A DNA stretch of 48,386 nt from contig SXXK01000063.1 in assembly GCA_005791255.1 (NCBI GenBank), positions 1 through 48,386 of the forward strand, in the 5' to 3' direction. The position numbers were made by a program, and so were the translations under genes. The stretch comes from Planctomyces sp. (lineage in GTDB: Bacteria > Planctomycetota > Planctomycetia > Planctomycetales > Planctomycetaceae). Each line of letters opens with the position of its first letter. Position 1 is the stretch's first letter. The notes beneath the pieces are model-generated. The model was not told the origin of the DNA, did no database searches, and saw nothing but the letters and a program-made list of their open reading frames with translations. Shown here piece after piece: positions 29,882 through 40,714 of the stretch.

Positions 29882-30355
29882 ATGAGCGTTCTCAGTGAAG
29901 AGCTGCGAGAAAAGATTCGGGCTGAATTCCCCAAGTACCCGAATAAACGCGCAGTGACTCTCCCGGCCCTGCACCTCGTCCACGACACTCTCCGAGCAGT
30001 CTCGCGGGAAGCCATCGTGGAAATCGCAGAACTGCTGGAGCTGCACCCGGCGGAAGTTCATGACACCATGACCTTCTACAACTTCTTCAAGGACGAAACC
30101 AACCCGCTCGGCAGACACCGGGTTTGGTTCTGCCGCAGCATCTCCTGTATGCTTCGCGGAGGAGAAGAACTGCTGGAAACCGTCTGCCACAAATACAATG
30201 TTCACCCCGGTGAAACTTCTCCCGACGGACGCATGACCGTGGAATTCGCGGAATGCCTCGGTGCCTGCGAAGGTGCCCCCTGCATCCTCGTGGATGACGT
30301 CTGTCACATGAATGTCAATCCGGCTTCCGCGTCTGCTCTCATCGACAAACTCTGA
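29882..30355 (+). CDS. nuoE: NADH-quinone oxidoreductase subunit E
   Basis: ATG at 29882; 2Fe-2S motifs CRSISC and CLGACEGAPCILVDD; HPAEVHDTMTFYNFF. Confidence 0.94.
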   Translation: MSVLSEELREKIRAEFPKYPNKRAVTLPALHLVHDTLRAVSREAIVEIAELLELHPAEVHDTMTFYNFFKDETNPLGRHRVWFCRSISCMLRGGEELLETVCHKYNVHPGETSPDGRMTVEFAECLGACEGAPCILVDDVCHMNVNPASASALIDKL

Positions 30356-30386
30356 TTCCCTGATCTGCTCCATACAGAGGATTCCA

Positions 30387-31721
<1,335 letters not shown>

Positions 31722-31786
31722 AATTAACCACCTCGAAACCGGACAGTTCTGAATTCAGTTCTGAATTACAGCGATCAGGGACCAGC

Positions 31787-33445
31787 ATGGCCACGGTGAC
31801 AATCAACGGTAAAGATGTGGAAATCGGCTCGAACGAACGCCTGAACTGCATTCAGGCGGCCTCCAAAGCCGGTGTCGAAATTCCAGCCTACTGCTGGCAC
31901 CCTGCGCTGTCAGTTGTCGCCAGCTGCCGCATGTGCCTGGTCGAAGTCGGGGACAAAAAGCCCGACGGGACTGTGGCCATGCAGCCCAAGCTGGTGCCCG
32001 GCTGCCAGACGCCGGTCAAGGACGGCACCGTCATCATCGCGGACAGCCAGAAGGTCAAAGATGCTCGCAAGGCAACCCTCGAATACCTGCTGCTGAACCA
32101 CCCGCTTGACTGCCCCACCTGCGACCAGGCAGGCGAGTGTTACCTGCAGGACTACAGCTTTAACTACGGTCGCGGTTACAGCCGCCTCAACGAACCCAAG
32201 AATATCAAACCCGACAAAGACTATATCGGTGACCAGATCACGCTGTTCACCGATCGCTGCATCATGTGCACGCGCTGCGTTCGCTTCACTCGCGAAGTCA
32301 GCGGGTCCGCCGAACTGCAGGTCGTCAGTCGCGGCTCGCACGAAGAGATCGACATCTTCCCCGGGCACCCGGTCAATAATCCGCTCGCCGGCAACGTCGT
32401 CGACCTGTGCCCCGTGGGAGCACTCTGCAGCAAGGACTTTCTGTACCAGCAGCGCGTCTGGTGGCTCAAAAGCACCAATTCCGTCTGCCAGGGCTGCAGC
32501 ACAGGATGCAGCGTCACGGTGGATCAGAACGAGGACAAAGTCTATCGTCTGAAGCCGCGAGTCAACGAATTGGCGCAGGGACACTTCATGTGTGACGAAG
32601 GCCGTTTCGGCTGGAAATACACGCACTCCGAAGAACGACTCACTGTCCCCCAGATCCGCAGCAATGGCCACTCAACGTCACAGGCATGGGAAGACGTGCT
32701 CGCCTCTGTCCGCAGCTCACTGCAGAAAGCCGCTGCTGGCAGGCAGAGACTGGCTGCTGTGCTGTCCCCCTGGATGACCGTCGAGGAAGCCTGGCTGCTG
32801 TCCACCTGCATTCGGTCGCTCTCACCGCAGGCCGTGCTGGCAGTCGGCCCGGTTCGAGTTTCAGGTGTTGATGAACACTTCCCCAAAGATCTTCGCGGTA
32901 ATGTTATCGAGCCCGTGAAGTTCACGATCCGCGCTGAAAAATGTCCGAACCGCACGGGTGTCCAGGCTGTGGTCGCCCACTTTATGGATGAGCTGATGCC
33001 CTTCGAAGAATTGCTCCGACTGGCTTCCAGCGGACAGTTCTCTGCGGTCTATCTCACCGGCGGTGATCCGCAGGGCTGGATTTCGGAAATGCAGGCCGAG
33101 GCATTCAGTGACGTCGAAACCGTCATCGTGCAGGATTTCCTGCCGTCGCCGGTGCTGCAGCACGCCACTCACATCCTGCCATCAGGCACCTTTGTCGAAC
33201 GCGAAGGCGTTGTTGTCAATCATCGTGGTCTGGCACAGTTGATTCGCCGAGCTGTACGCGGCCCGGACGGCAGCCGGCCCGATTCGCGAATCCTCTGGGA
33301 ACTGTCCGGACGTTCCGGACTGTTCCAGTCAGAAGCTTTGCGAGCTGAAATTGCGGCGGCTGTCCCGGCACTCGCCGGTCTTGCCGACCCCGCTCTCAAA
33401 ACCACCGGAGTGCTGCTGGAAACCGCCCAGCAGGCAACGGTCTGA
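31787..33445 (+). CDS. nuoG: NADH-quinone oxidoreductase subunit G (short form)
   Basis: VEIPAYCWHPALSVVASCRMCLVEV, DCPTCDQAGECYLQDYS, CIMCTRCVRFTREVSG, CQGCSTGCSVT; 552 aa. Confidence 0.95.
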   Translation: MATVTINGKDVEIGSNERLNCIQAASKAGVEIPAYCWHPALSVVASCRMCLVEVGDKKPDGTVAMQPKLVPGCQTPVKDGTVIIADSQKVKDARKATLEYLLLNHPLDCPTCDQAGECYLQDYSFNYGRGYSRLNEPKNIKPDKDYIGDQITLFTDRCIMCTRCVRFTREVSGSAELQVVSRGSHEEIDIFPGHPVNNPLAGNVVDLCPVGALCSKDFLYQQRVWWLKSTNSVCQGCSTGCSVTVDQNEDKVYRLKPRVNELAQGHFMCDEGRFGWKYTHSEERLTVPQIRSNGHSTSQAWEDVLASVRSSLQKAAAGRQRLAAVLSPWMTVEEAWLLSTCIRSLSPQAVLAVGPVRVSGVDEHFPKDLRGNVIEPVKFTIRAEKCPNRTGVQAVVAHFMDELMPFEELLRLASSGQFSAVYLTGGDPQGWISEMQAEAFSDVETVIVQDFLPSPVLQHATHILPSGTFVEREGVVVNHRGLAQLIRRAVRGPDGSRPDSRILWELSGRSGLFQSEALRAEIAAAVPALAGLADPALKTTGVLLETAQQATV

Positions 33446-33519
33446 AAGCCCTCAACAACCAGCGTACCCCGCACACTGACACTCACCAGCCTCCTGTTTT
33501 CTCTATCTGACAGACTGCC

Positions 33520-34719
33520 ATGCCGGAACTTCTGATCACGATTATCACAATCGCCATCGTCGTCGGGGCCATCCCGGGCGTCTGCAACTATCTGATTCTG
33601 CTGGAACGCAAGCTCTCCGCATGGATGCAGGACCGCGTTGGACCAAACCGCGTTGGTCCGCTGGGACTGCTGCAGCCACTGGCAGACGGTGTCAAACTGC
33701 TGCTGAAGGAAGAAGTGATCCCGCCCCACGTTGACAGGGTACTGTTCCTCATCGCTCCCGGGATCTCAGTCTTCACGGCGCTGCTGGCATTCGCTGTCGT
33801 TCCATTCGGTCCCGTCGGTGCTGCAGGCGCCCCGGGATTCCTGCGTTTCATCATCGCTCCGGGAATCGACATCGGACTGGTGTTCATCTTCGCTGTCGGC
33901 AGCCTGGCGGTATACGGCATCGTGCTCGGAGGCTGGGCTTCCAACAACAAATACAGTGCGCTTGGTGCTCTGCGAGCCAGTGCGCAGGTCGTCAGCTACG
34001 AAATCCCGCTGGGTATGTCGGTTCTCGGTATCGCCCTGATGTCCGGCACCGTCAACCTGGAAGAAATCATGCAGCATCAGATTTCCGGCGGTTTTGCCGC
34101 CTGGAACATCTGGTTCCAGCCGCTCGCCGCCCTGCTCTTCTTCACAGCCTCACTCGCGGAAGCCAATCGTCTGCCCTTTGACCTTGCCGAATGCGAGCAG
34201 GAGCTGGTGGGCGGATGGCATACCGAATACAGCGCGCTCAAGTGGGCCCTGTTCTTCCTCGGTGAATACACCCACATGATCACGATCAGCTTTCTGACCT
34301 CCATACTGTTCCTCGGCGGCTGGCATCTGCCCGGCATTGCTGAACCTGACAGCGCCTACCCGCTGGCGTGGCTGGTGAAGATGCTGGTCCTGATGGGCAA
34401 AGCCTTCTTCTTCATCTGCATGATGATCATGCTCCGCTGGACTATTCCTCGCTTCCGCTTCGACCAGCTGATGGAGCTGGCCTGGCGTGTTATGATCCCG
34501 CTGTCACTGGCCAATCTGCTGATGGTCATGTTTGTCCGCCATTTCGAACTGAGCAACTGGTGGATGCTGCCCGGGTCTGCCGCACTGTTTGCCGCCTGGG
34601 GCATGATCAGTGCCAGCCTGCGGGAAGCGGAACGCCGGGCTCGTCCCGGTTACGTGCGTCGAAAAAAGGTGGAAACTCACCATGACAGCCACGCCGCTGG
34701 TCATGCTGCTGCCCACTGA
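33520..34719 (+). CDS. nuoH: NADH-quinone oxidoreductase subunit H
   Basis: [75 protein letters not shown]. Confidence 0.97.
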   Translation: MPELLITIITIAIVVGAIPGVCNYLILLERKLSAWMQDRVGPNRVGPLGLLQPLADGVKLLLKEEVIPPHVDRVLFLIAPGISVFTALLAFAVVPFGPVGAAGAPGFLRFIIAPGIDIGLVFIFAVGSLAVYGIVLGGWASNNKYSALGALRASAQVVSYEIPLGMSVLGIALMSGTVNLEEIMQHQISGGFAAWNIWFQPLAALLFFTASLAEANRLPFDLAECEQELVGGWHTEYSALKWALFFLGEYTHMITISFLTSILFLGGWHLPGIAEPDSAYPLAWLVKMLVLMGKAFFFICMMIMLRWTIPRFRFDQLMELAWRVMIPLSLANLLMVMFVRHFELSNWWMLPGSAALFAAWGMISASLREAERRARPGYVRRKKVETHHDSHAAGHAAAH

Positions 34720-34772
34720 CTGTGTCCAACTACTGTCCGCGTTTGTGGAAAGTGCTGAGAAGGTTCTGAAAC

Positions 34773-35441
34773 ATGTCTGAGACTCAAAGAAAAAAGCATG
34801 TCCGCTGGGTGGAAGAGCCTGAACTGGGCTTCTGGGAATCCACCTTTGTGCCGGCCATCATGCAGGGCCTCAAAACCACCCTGAAACACGTTGTGGACCG
34901 CAAACCGGTCACGCAGCAGTTTCCCGAGGTAAAGCCTGAGCTGCCGCTGCACTACCGAGGCGTTCATCGGCTGAATCGTGATGAGCAGGACCGAGTCAAG
35001 TGTGTGGCCTGCATGATGTGTGCGACTGCCTGCCCGGCCCGTTGCATCACCATCGAAGCCCAGGCTGCTCCGCCTGAATGGCCGGACCGTGACAAGTTCC
35101 CCAAATCCTTCGTACTGGACGAGCTCCGCTGCATCTACTGCGGCATGTGCGAAGAAGCCTGCCCGGTGGACGCCATCGAACTGACACACATCTACGACCT
35201 GACCGGCGAATCCCGAGCGGACCTGATGTACGACCGCGAGAAGCTGCTCAGTGTGTTTGACCGTACCAAAAACGATCCTCGTGACCCGGTGCGAACCGGT
35301 CGCGGCAAACTGGGACCGGCCTCAGAGTTTGTGCAGTTGCCCGCTGTCGGGCCGGCCACAACCGTGCCCAGCAGCGATCGTTCGGCAAGGGCAGAAGCAG
35401 CCGGCGTCATTCGAACGACCGGTCGGGAGGGACAGCAATGA
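34773..35441 (+). CDS. nuoI: NADH-quinone oxidoreductase subunit I
   Basis: Two 4Fe-4S motifs CVACMMCATACPARC and CIYCGMCEEACPVDAIE. Confidence 0.95.
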   Translation: MSETQRKKHVRWVEEPELGFWESTFVPAIMQGLKTTLKHVVDRKPVTQQFPEVKPELPLHYRGVHRLNRDEQDRVKCVACMMCATACPARCITIEAQAAPPEWPDRDKFPKSFVLDELRCIYCGMCEEACPVDAIELTHIYDLTGESRADLMYDREKLLSVFDRTKNDPRDPVRTGRGKLGPASEFVQLPAVGPATTVPSSDRSARAEAAGVIRTTGREGQQ

Positions 35442-36256
35442 ATGAGTGGATGCAGCAGCACCCCGCCTCCATCGGCGGACTCGTGCTCTGGGCCATCGGC
35501 CTGTTATGGCTGATGCCGTCCGGGAAATCTGGAAAGTCGCGACCGCAACTGCCTGGCGTTCTGCTGGCCGCAGCCGGCGTTCTTGCGTTCTGCCTCGGTG
35601 CAGGTCGCGGCATCGAGACACTGCAGACTGAGGTGATGTTCTGGACCTTCGCACTCACCGCCCTGATCTGCGCCGCCCTGATGATCACATCAAAGAACCC
35701 CGTCTACGGGGCTCTCTGGTTCGCCCTCGCCACTCTTGGCACATGTGGCCTGTTCATGCTGCAGAGCGCACCCTTCCTGGCAGCAGCGACCATCATCGTT
35801 TATGCCGGTGCCGTGATTGTGACTTTTCTGTTCGTCATCATGCTGGCTCAGCAGTCCGGCGCTGCAGGCTATGACCGCCAGGCCCAGCTGGTTGTACCCG
35901 CTGTCCTGTCCTCCTTTATTCTGCTCGGTGTTGTGGTCCAGCAACTGCAGTCCAATCCGCTGAAAATCGAGCGCCCGAAAACAGCCGTGGCGGAAACCCG
36001 GAGTGCCGGACGAGGATCGGCCACCAGCCCTCCCCCGCTTCCCGCCCCTGATGCCCCCACCCCGCCGCCGCCACCCGTCATTCCCGCAATGCTCAGCAAA
36101 GCCACCCCGGAAACTCCGGTCGGCAGCATGAAGGGACTTGGGCGGTCTCTCTTCGGCGACTACCTGTTCGCAGTGGAACTGGCCGGAACCATTCTGCTGG
36201 TCGCCAGCATCGGTGCAATTGCCATTGCTCCGCGACGCGAAGAAGGAGCACTCTGA
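35438..36256 (+). CDS. nuoJ: NADH-quinone oxidoreductase subunit J (long form with Pro-rich insert)
   Basis: KNPVYGALWFALATLGTCGLFMLQSAPFLAAATIIVYAGAVIVTFLFVIMLAQQ; ATGA overlap with nuoI. Confidence 0.92.
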   Translation: MNEWMQQHPASIGGLVLWAIGLLWLMPSGKSGKSRPQLPGVLLAAAGVLAFCLGAGRGIETLQTEVMFWTFALTALICAALMITSKNPVYGALWFALATLGTCGLFMLQSAPFLAAATIIVYAGAVIVTFLFVIMLAQQSGAAGYDRQAQLVVPAVLSSFILLGVVVQQLQSNPLKIERPKTAVAETRSAGRGSATSPPPLPAPDAPTPPPPPVIPAMLSKATPETPVGSMKGLGRSLFGDYLFAVELAGTILLVASIGAIAIAPRREEGAL

Positions 36257-36738
36257 TGTCTGAAATGACACCACTGAACTATGAAGAACTGCGGTCGCTC
36301 ATGGTGGCTGCCGGACTGTTTATTCTCGGAGCCATCGGCTTTCTGACACGCCGCAACCTCATCCTGCTGGTGCTCTCCGCTGAACTGATGCTCCACGGAG
36401 TCTCACTCAGCCTCGTCACCTTCGGAAAAATCCACCAGAATCAGGAAGGTCAGGCATTCACAATCTTTGTGCTGACAGTCGCAGCCTGCGAAGCAGGACT
36501 CGCCCTGTCCCTCGTACTCGCACTTTATCGCCAGACCCACTCACTCGACATTCGACTCTGGTCTGAACTCCGCGAATTTGATACCCCGATACCAGTGATG
36601 GCGGACGCAGACGGGCCACAATCCATGCCGTCGGCCTACGACGGTATCCCGCTGCTGACTCCTGCAGGCCGACAGCCACGGGAATTGCCCAAAACTGTGA
36701 ATGCTGATCCCAAACGCCCTGACCGGACTCCCGTGTAA
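36256..36738 (+). CDS. nuoK: NADH-quinone oxidoreductase subunit K with C-terminal extension
   Basis: LFILGAIGFLTRRNLILLVLSAELMLHGVSLSLVTF...AACEAGLALSLVLALYRQTHSLD core. Confidence 0.93.
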   Translation: MSEMTPLNYEELRSLMVAAGLFILGAIGFLTRRNLILLVLSAELMLHGVSLSLVTFGKIHQNQEGQAFTIFVLTVAACEAGLALSLVLALYRQTHSLDIRLWSELREFDTPIPVMADADGPQSMPSAYDGIPLLTPAGRQPRELPKTVNADPKRPDRTPV

Positions 36739-36782
36739 AGTGCTCGACTGAGCCCTGAACTGACTGGCTGGAAGATTTTCTC

Positions 36783-38924
36783 ATGTCTCAAGAATTGCTG
36801 GCACCACTGCTCTGGCTGATCCCCGCGGCACCTCTGCTGTCCGCGGTGATCACGGCTCTGCTGGGCCCCAAACTTCTGAAGTACCGCAGCCATATCCCCT
36901 GCTGGTCGGCACTGGCGGTCTCATTCGCGGCGTCGCTCGCCTTGCTGGTGCTGCTCCCACAGCAAAACTCCGGAGCTGCCTCAGGCCTCATCCCGCCACC
37001 TGATCTGGTCGCGTCACCTGAATCAGAGTCTGATGCTGCTGCCACCGATATCCCGGCCTCCGTTTCCGCACTGGCTGCGGCAACGGCTGCTGACAAGCCG
37101 GAAGTGGTGGTCTACATCGGAGAGTGGCTGTCTCTCGAGCCCGCTCCGGAAAAAGCCATCGTCGATGCTGCGGACACCATCCCCGAAAAGAATCGTCAGC
37201 GTGCCGGCATGCGAGTGCCTTTGGAACTGCGAGTCGACTCGATCGCCTCCATCATGCTGGCAATGGTGACCGGCGTCAGTCTGCTGGTTGCACTGTTCGG
37301 GTCAGGCTACATGCATCACGACCCGGGCTATCCCCGGTTCTTCGCTGCAGTCTCCATGTTCGTGTTCTCCATGTGCATGCTGGTCATGTCCAACAGCTTT
37401 GTCATGCTGTTCGTCTTCTGGGAAATGGTGGGACTCTGCAGTTACCTGCTGATTGGTTTCTGGTTCCGTAAACCGTCTGCTGCGGCGGCATCGAAGAAAG
37501 CCTTCGTGGTTAACCGCATCGGCGACTTCGGTCTGATCATGGCCATCTTCCTGATCTGGACAAACTTCGGGACTGTGGACTTCGCCGGCGTCCTGGGTAA
37601 TCCGGACCGCATCCAGGCCATCGCAGCCACCAACAGCGGTGTCATAACACTGATCTGCTTCTGCCTGTTCCTCGGAGCGATGGGCAAGTCTGCTCAGTTC
37701 CCGCTCCAGGTCTGGCTGCCCGACGCCATGGAAGGACCGACCACGGTCAGCGCCCTGATCCATGCAGCGACCATGGTAACCGCCGGTGTGTACCTCGTCG
37801 CTCGCTGCACACCACTGTTTGTACTGGCGCCTCAGGCCCAGCTGCTGGTTACGGGTACCGGAGCCATCACGGCTGCCATCGCCGCACTTATTGCACTCAC
37901 GCAGACGGACCTCAAACGCGTCCTCGCTTACTCCACCGTCAGCCAGCTGGGTTTCATGTTCATGGCTCTCGGCTGCGGTGCCGCCGATCCAGGCCTCGCA
38001 ACAATGGCCGTCACAGCCGGCATGTTTCACCTGTTCACACATGCCTTCTTCAAGGCACTGCTGTTTCTTGCAGCCGGCAGTGTGATGCACGCCATGGGTG
38101 ACGTCATTGATATGCGCCGCTTCAGCGGACTCCGCCGCGCCTTGCCGATCACCCACTGGACGTTTCTTGTGGGTGCCGCTGCACTGGCAGGTGTGCCACT
38201 GCTGGCGGGTTTCTGGAGCAAGGACGAAATCCTCGCCGTTCTGATGGCCGCATCTCGCACCGGTGAACATCGCCTGTTCTTTGGCTCCGTGCTGGTTGTC
38301 GCATCACTCACCGCACTGCTGACGGCCTTCTACACATTCCGGGCCTACTTTATGACGTTCTGGGGCCCCGAGAAATTCCCCGAGGAAGCCGGGCACCACC
38401 CGCACGAAGCCACACCCATCATGGCCTGGCCGCTGCGAATCCTGGCTGTCGCCGCGCTCCTCATCGGTCTCGCTGTCGGACCAACTCACCTGTTCAGCAA
38501 CACTCTTGCCAGAACCACCGGACTCACTCCCTTCGAAGCTCATTTCCATCTCGATGTCATGGCACTCAGCGTGTTTATCGCTTCCGCTGGTATCGGCATG
38601 GCCTGGATGCTGTATGTTGTGATGCCAAAGGTTCCCGGAAAAATGGCCGTCGTACTGAAACCCTTCTACGTGATCTCGCAGGGGAAATTCTACCTCGACG
38701 AAATCCTGTATGTACTGGTCGTACTGCCGCTGCGGGGAATTGCCTTCCTCTCAACGCTGTTTGACCGACTTGTCATCGATGGTCTGATTGACTCACTGGG
38801 TACTGTCCCCCGCGTCCTCGGTGATCGCATCCGATCCCTGCAGGGCGGAGTGGTGACTGCGTATGCCGGACTGATGTGGGTTGGTCTGGTGGTTCTTGTT
38901 GTAATCTGTCTTGGAATTTCCTGA
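36783..38924 (+). CDS. nuoL: NADH-quinone oxidoreductase subunit L
   Basis: FWEMVGLCSYLLIGFWF, LGAMGKSAQFPLQVWLPDAMEGPTTVSALIHAATMVTAGVYLVAR, DLKRVLAYSTVSQLGFMFMALG. Confidence 0.97.
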   Translation: MSQELLAPLLWLIPAAPLLSAVITALLGPKLLKYRSHIPCWSALAVSFAASLALLVLLPQQNSGAASGLIPPPDLVASPESESDAAATDIPASVSALAAATAADKPEVVVYIGEWLSLEPAPEKAIVDAADTIPEKNRQRAGMRVPLELRVDSIASIMLAMVTGVSLLVALFGSGYMHHDPGYPRFFAAVSMFVFSMCMLVMSNSFVMLFVFWEMVGLCSYLLIGFWFRKPSAAAASKKAFVVNRIGDFGLIMAIFLIWTNFGTVDFAGVLGNPDRIQAIAATNSGVITLICFCLFLGAMGKSAQFPLQVWLPDAMEGPTTVSALIHAATMVTAGVYLVARCTPLFVLAPQAQLLVTGTGAITAAIAALIALTQTDLKRVLAYSTVSQLGFMFMALGCGAADPGLATMAVTAGMFHLFTHAFFKALLFLAAGSVMHAMGDVIDMRRFSGLRRALPITHWTFLVGAAALAGVPLLAGFWSKDEILAVLMAASRTGEHRLFFGSVLVVASLTALLTAFYTFRAYFMTFWGPEKFPEEAGHHPHEATPIMAWPLRILAVAALLIGLAVGPTHLFSNTLARTTGLTPFEAHFHLDVMALSVFIASAGIGMAWMLYVVMPKVPGKMAVVLKPFYVISQGKFYLDEILYVLVVLPLRGIAFLSTLFDRLVIDGLIDSLGTVPRVLGDRIRSLQGGVVTAYAGLMWVGLVVLVVICLGIS

Positions 38925-38993
38925 ACGGTTCGACCGAACCTCAGCCGGTGTTTTTCGACCCGTTCTCTGCATTCAGCCCTCGGCGCAAGATTC

Positions 38994-40652
38994 ATGCAAG
39001 CACTCCTCTTCCTCGTTCTGGCAATCCCCGCTGCGACCGCAGTGCTGCTGATGCTGTTCCGCTCATCGCTGACGGTCGACAACTCCCGCTGGGTTGCCGT
39101 CACCGGGTCGGCTGGTACTCTGCTGCTGTCCGTATTCCTGCTTGCCAGCTACTACGCAACAGGACCAGCCGCGCTTGAAACCGGCAAACAGCTCAGAGTC
39201 TCCTCAGCACCCGCAGCGGCAGTCGTCAAACCGAAAATCGAATATGTTCAGCCATGGCTCGATACGGGCAGACTGAAACTTGAGCTGTATCTCGGAATCG
39301 ATGGCATCAGTGTCACCATGATCGCCCTCACGGCTCTGCTGACCGTCTCGGCTGTGCTGATCTCATGGGAAGCCATCCGCGATCGCGCCGCCGAGTTCTA
39401 CGCAGCACTGCTGCTCCTGCAGACTGGTCTGATAGGAGTCTTCTGTGCGTTCGACCTGGTGCTGTTTTACGTCTTCTTCGAAATGACTCTGATCCCGCTG
39501 TTCTTCCTGATCGCCGTCTGGGGCGGCAAGGATCGCAAGTGGGCCGCTGTCAAATTCTTCCTGTATACGCTCGCCGGCAGCCTTGTCACACTCTCCGGAC
39601 TCCTGTACCTCGTGCTCTATGTCTCCAGCCAGAAGGAGCCACTGACGAATCCCACCAACCTGCCGGCTCTCACTGCCTGGCTGCAGCAACATCCGCTGCC
39701 GCTGGAATTGCAGACCACGCTGTTCCTCGCTGTCTCTGCTGGCTTCCTCATCAAGGTCCCGGTCTTCCCCTTTCACACGTGGCTGCCACTGGCACACGTC
39801 GAAGCACCTACCGCCGGCAGTATCGTGCTGGCCGGAGTCCTGCTGAAACTCGGAACCTACGGATTTCTCCGGCTCTGCCTGCCACTCTTCCCGCAGGCCG
39901 CAGTTACCATCGGCCTGCCGGTCATCGGACTGCTTTCAGTGATTGGCATTATCTACGGTTCACTCTGTGCACTGGCTCAAAGCGATATCAAGAAACTTGT
40001 GGCCTACAGCTCAGTAGCACACCTGGGATTCTGCATGCTCGGACTGTTTGCCCTGAATACCGAGGGCATCACTGGCAGTGTCCTGCAGATGATCAACCAT
40101 GGACTGTCGACCGGAGCCCTGTTCATCATCGTCGGTATGATCTACGAACGCTATCACACCCGCGAAATGTCTGAACTCGGAGGACTTGCCTCGAAACTGC
40201 CGCGTATCGGTGTCAGCATGGTCTTCATCTCCATGTCCAGCATCGGCCTGCCAGGGCTCAACGGGTTCGTTGGTGAGTTTCTCTCCCTCGCCGGAATGTT
40301 CAAGGCCAATCCGTTGTACTCGGCTCTCGGTACCACCGGAGTGATTCTCGGGGCATGGTATCTGCTCACCGCAGTACAGAAGGTGTTCTTCGGAAAGCTC
40401 CGCGAACCGCATCATGGCGATCACGGCGATCACGAGATCGAAGACATGAATGCCCGAGAATTCCTGGCCCTGTTCCCACTCGCAGCGCTCTGCCTGTTCA
40501 TCGGCATCCGCCCTGCCCCGCTCATTGATATCATTCGACCGGATGTGGAACTGGTCGTTGACAGAATCACTCAAGTGTCGGCCGGACCTGTCCCTGGTGC
40601 TCCGACACAGCCCGCCTCTGAAACAGCTGAACCAGCCGAGGCTGCTCTCTGA
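38994..40652 (+). CDS. nuoM: NADH-quinone oxidoreductase subunit M
   Basis: FYVFFEMTLIPLFFLIAVWGG, KVPVFPFHTWLPLAHVEAPTAGSIVLAGVLLKLGTYGFLR, DIKKLVAYSSVAHLGFCMLG. Confidence 0.97.
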   Translation: MQALLFLVLAIPAATAVLLMLFRSSLTVDNSRWVAVTGSAGTLLLSVFLLASYYATGPAALETGKQLRVSSAPAAAVVKPKIEYVQPWLDTGRLKLELYLGIDGISVTMIALTALLTVSAVLISWEAIRDRAAEFYAALLLLQTGLIGVFCAFDLVLFYVFFEMTLIPLFFLIAVWGGKDRKWAAVKFFLYTLAGSLVTLSGLLYLVLYVSSQKEPLTNPTNLPALTAWLQQHPLPLELQTTLFLAVSAGFLIKVPVFPFHTWLPLAHVEAPTAGSIVLAGVLLKLGTYGFLRLCLPLFPQAAVTIGLPVIGLLSVIGIIYGSLCALAQSDIKKLVAYSSVAHLGFCMLGLFALNTEGITGSVLQMINHGLSTGALFIIVGMIYERYHTREMSELGGLASKLPRIGVSMVFISMSSIGLPGLNGFVGEFLSLAGMFKANPLYSALGTTGVILGAWYLLTAVQKVFFGKLREPHHGDHGDHEIEDMNAREFLALFPLAALCLFIGIRPAPLIDIIRPDVELVVDRITQVSAGPVPGAPTQPASETAEPAEAAL

Positions 40653-40714
40653 CCGCCGCCGTTTCCACATTGCTTCCGTGACTGTTCTGATTTCTCTGTT
40701 GTCGAGACCCAGCC

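Noticed and set aside
36034-36100. Pro-rich stretch in nuoJ considered as a frameshift artefact
   Set aside because: Frame resumes correctly into the final TM helix (LFAVELAGTILLVASIGAIAIAP), so the insert is in frame rather than an error.
37302-38270. 322-aa minus-strand ORF opposite nuoL
   Set aside because: Antisense shadow ORF; Cys/His-rich composition reflects the reverse complement of codons for hydrophobic residues.
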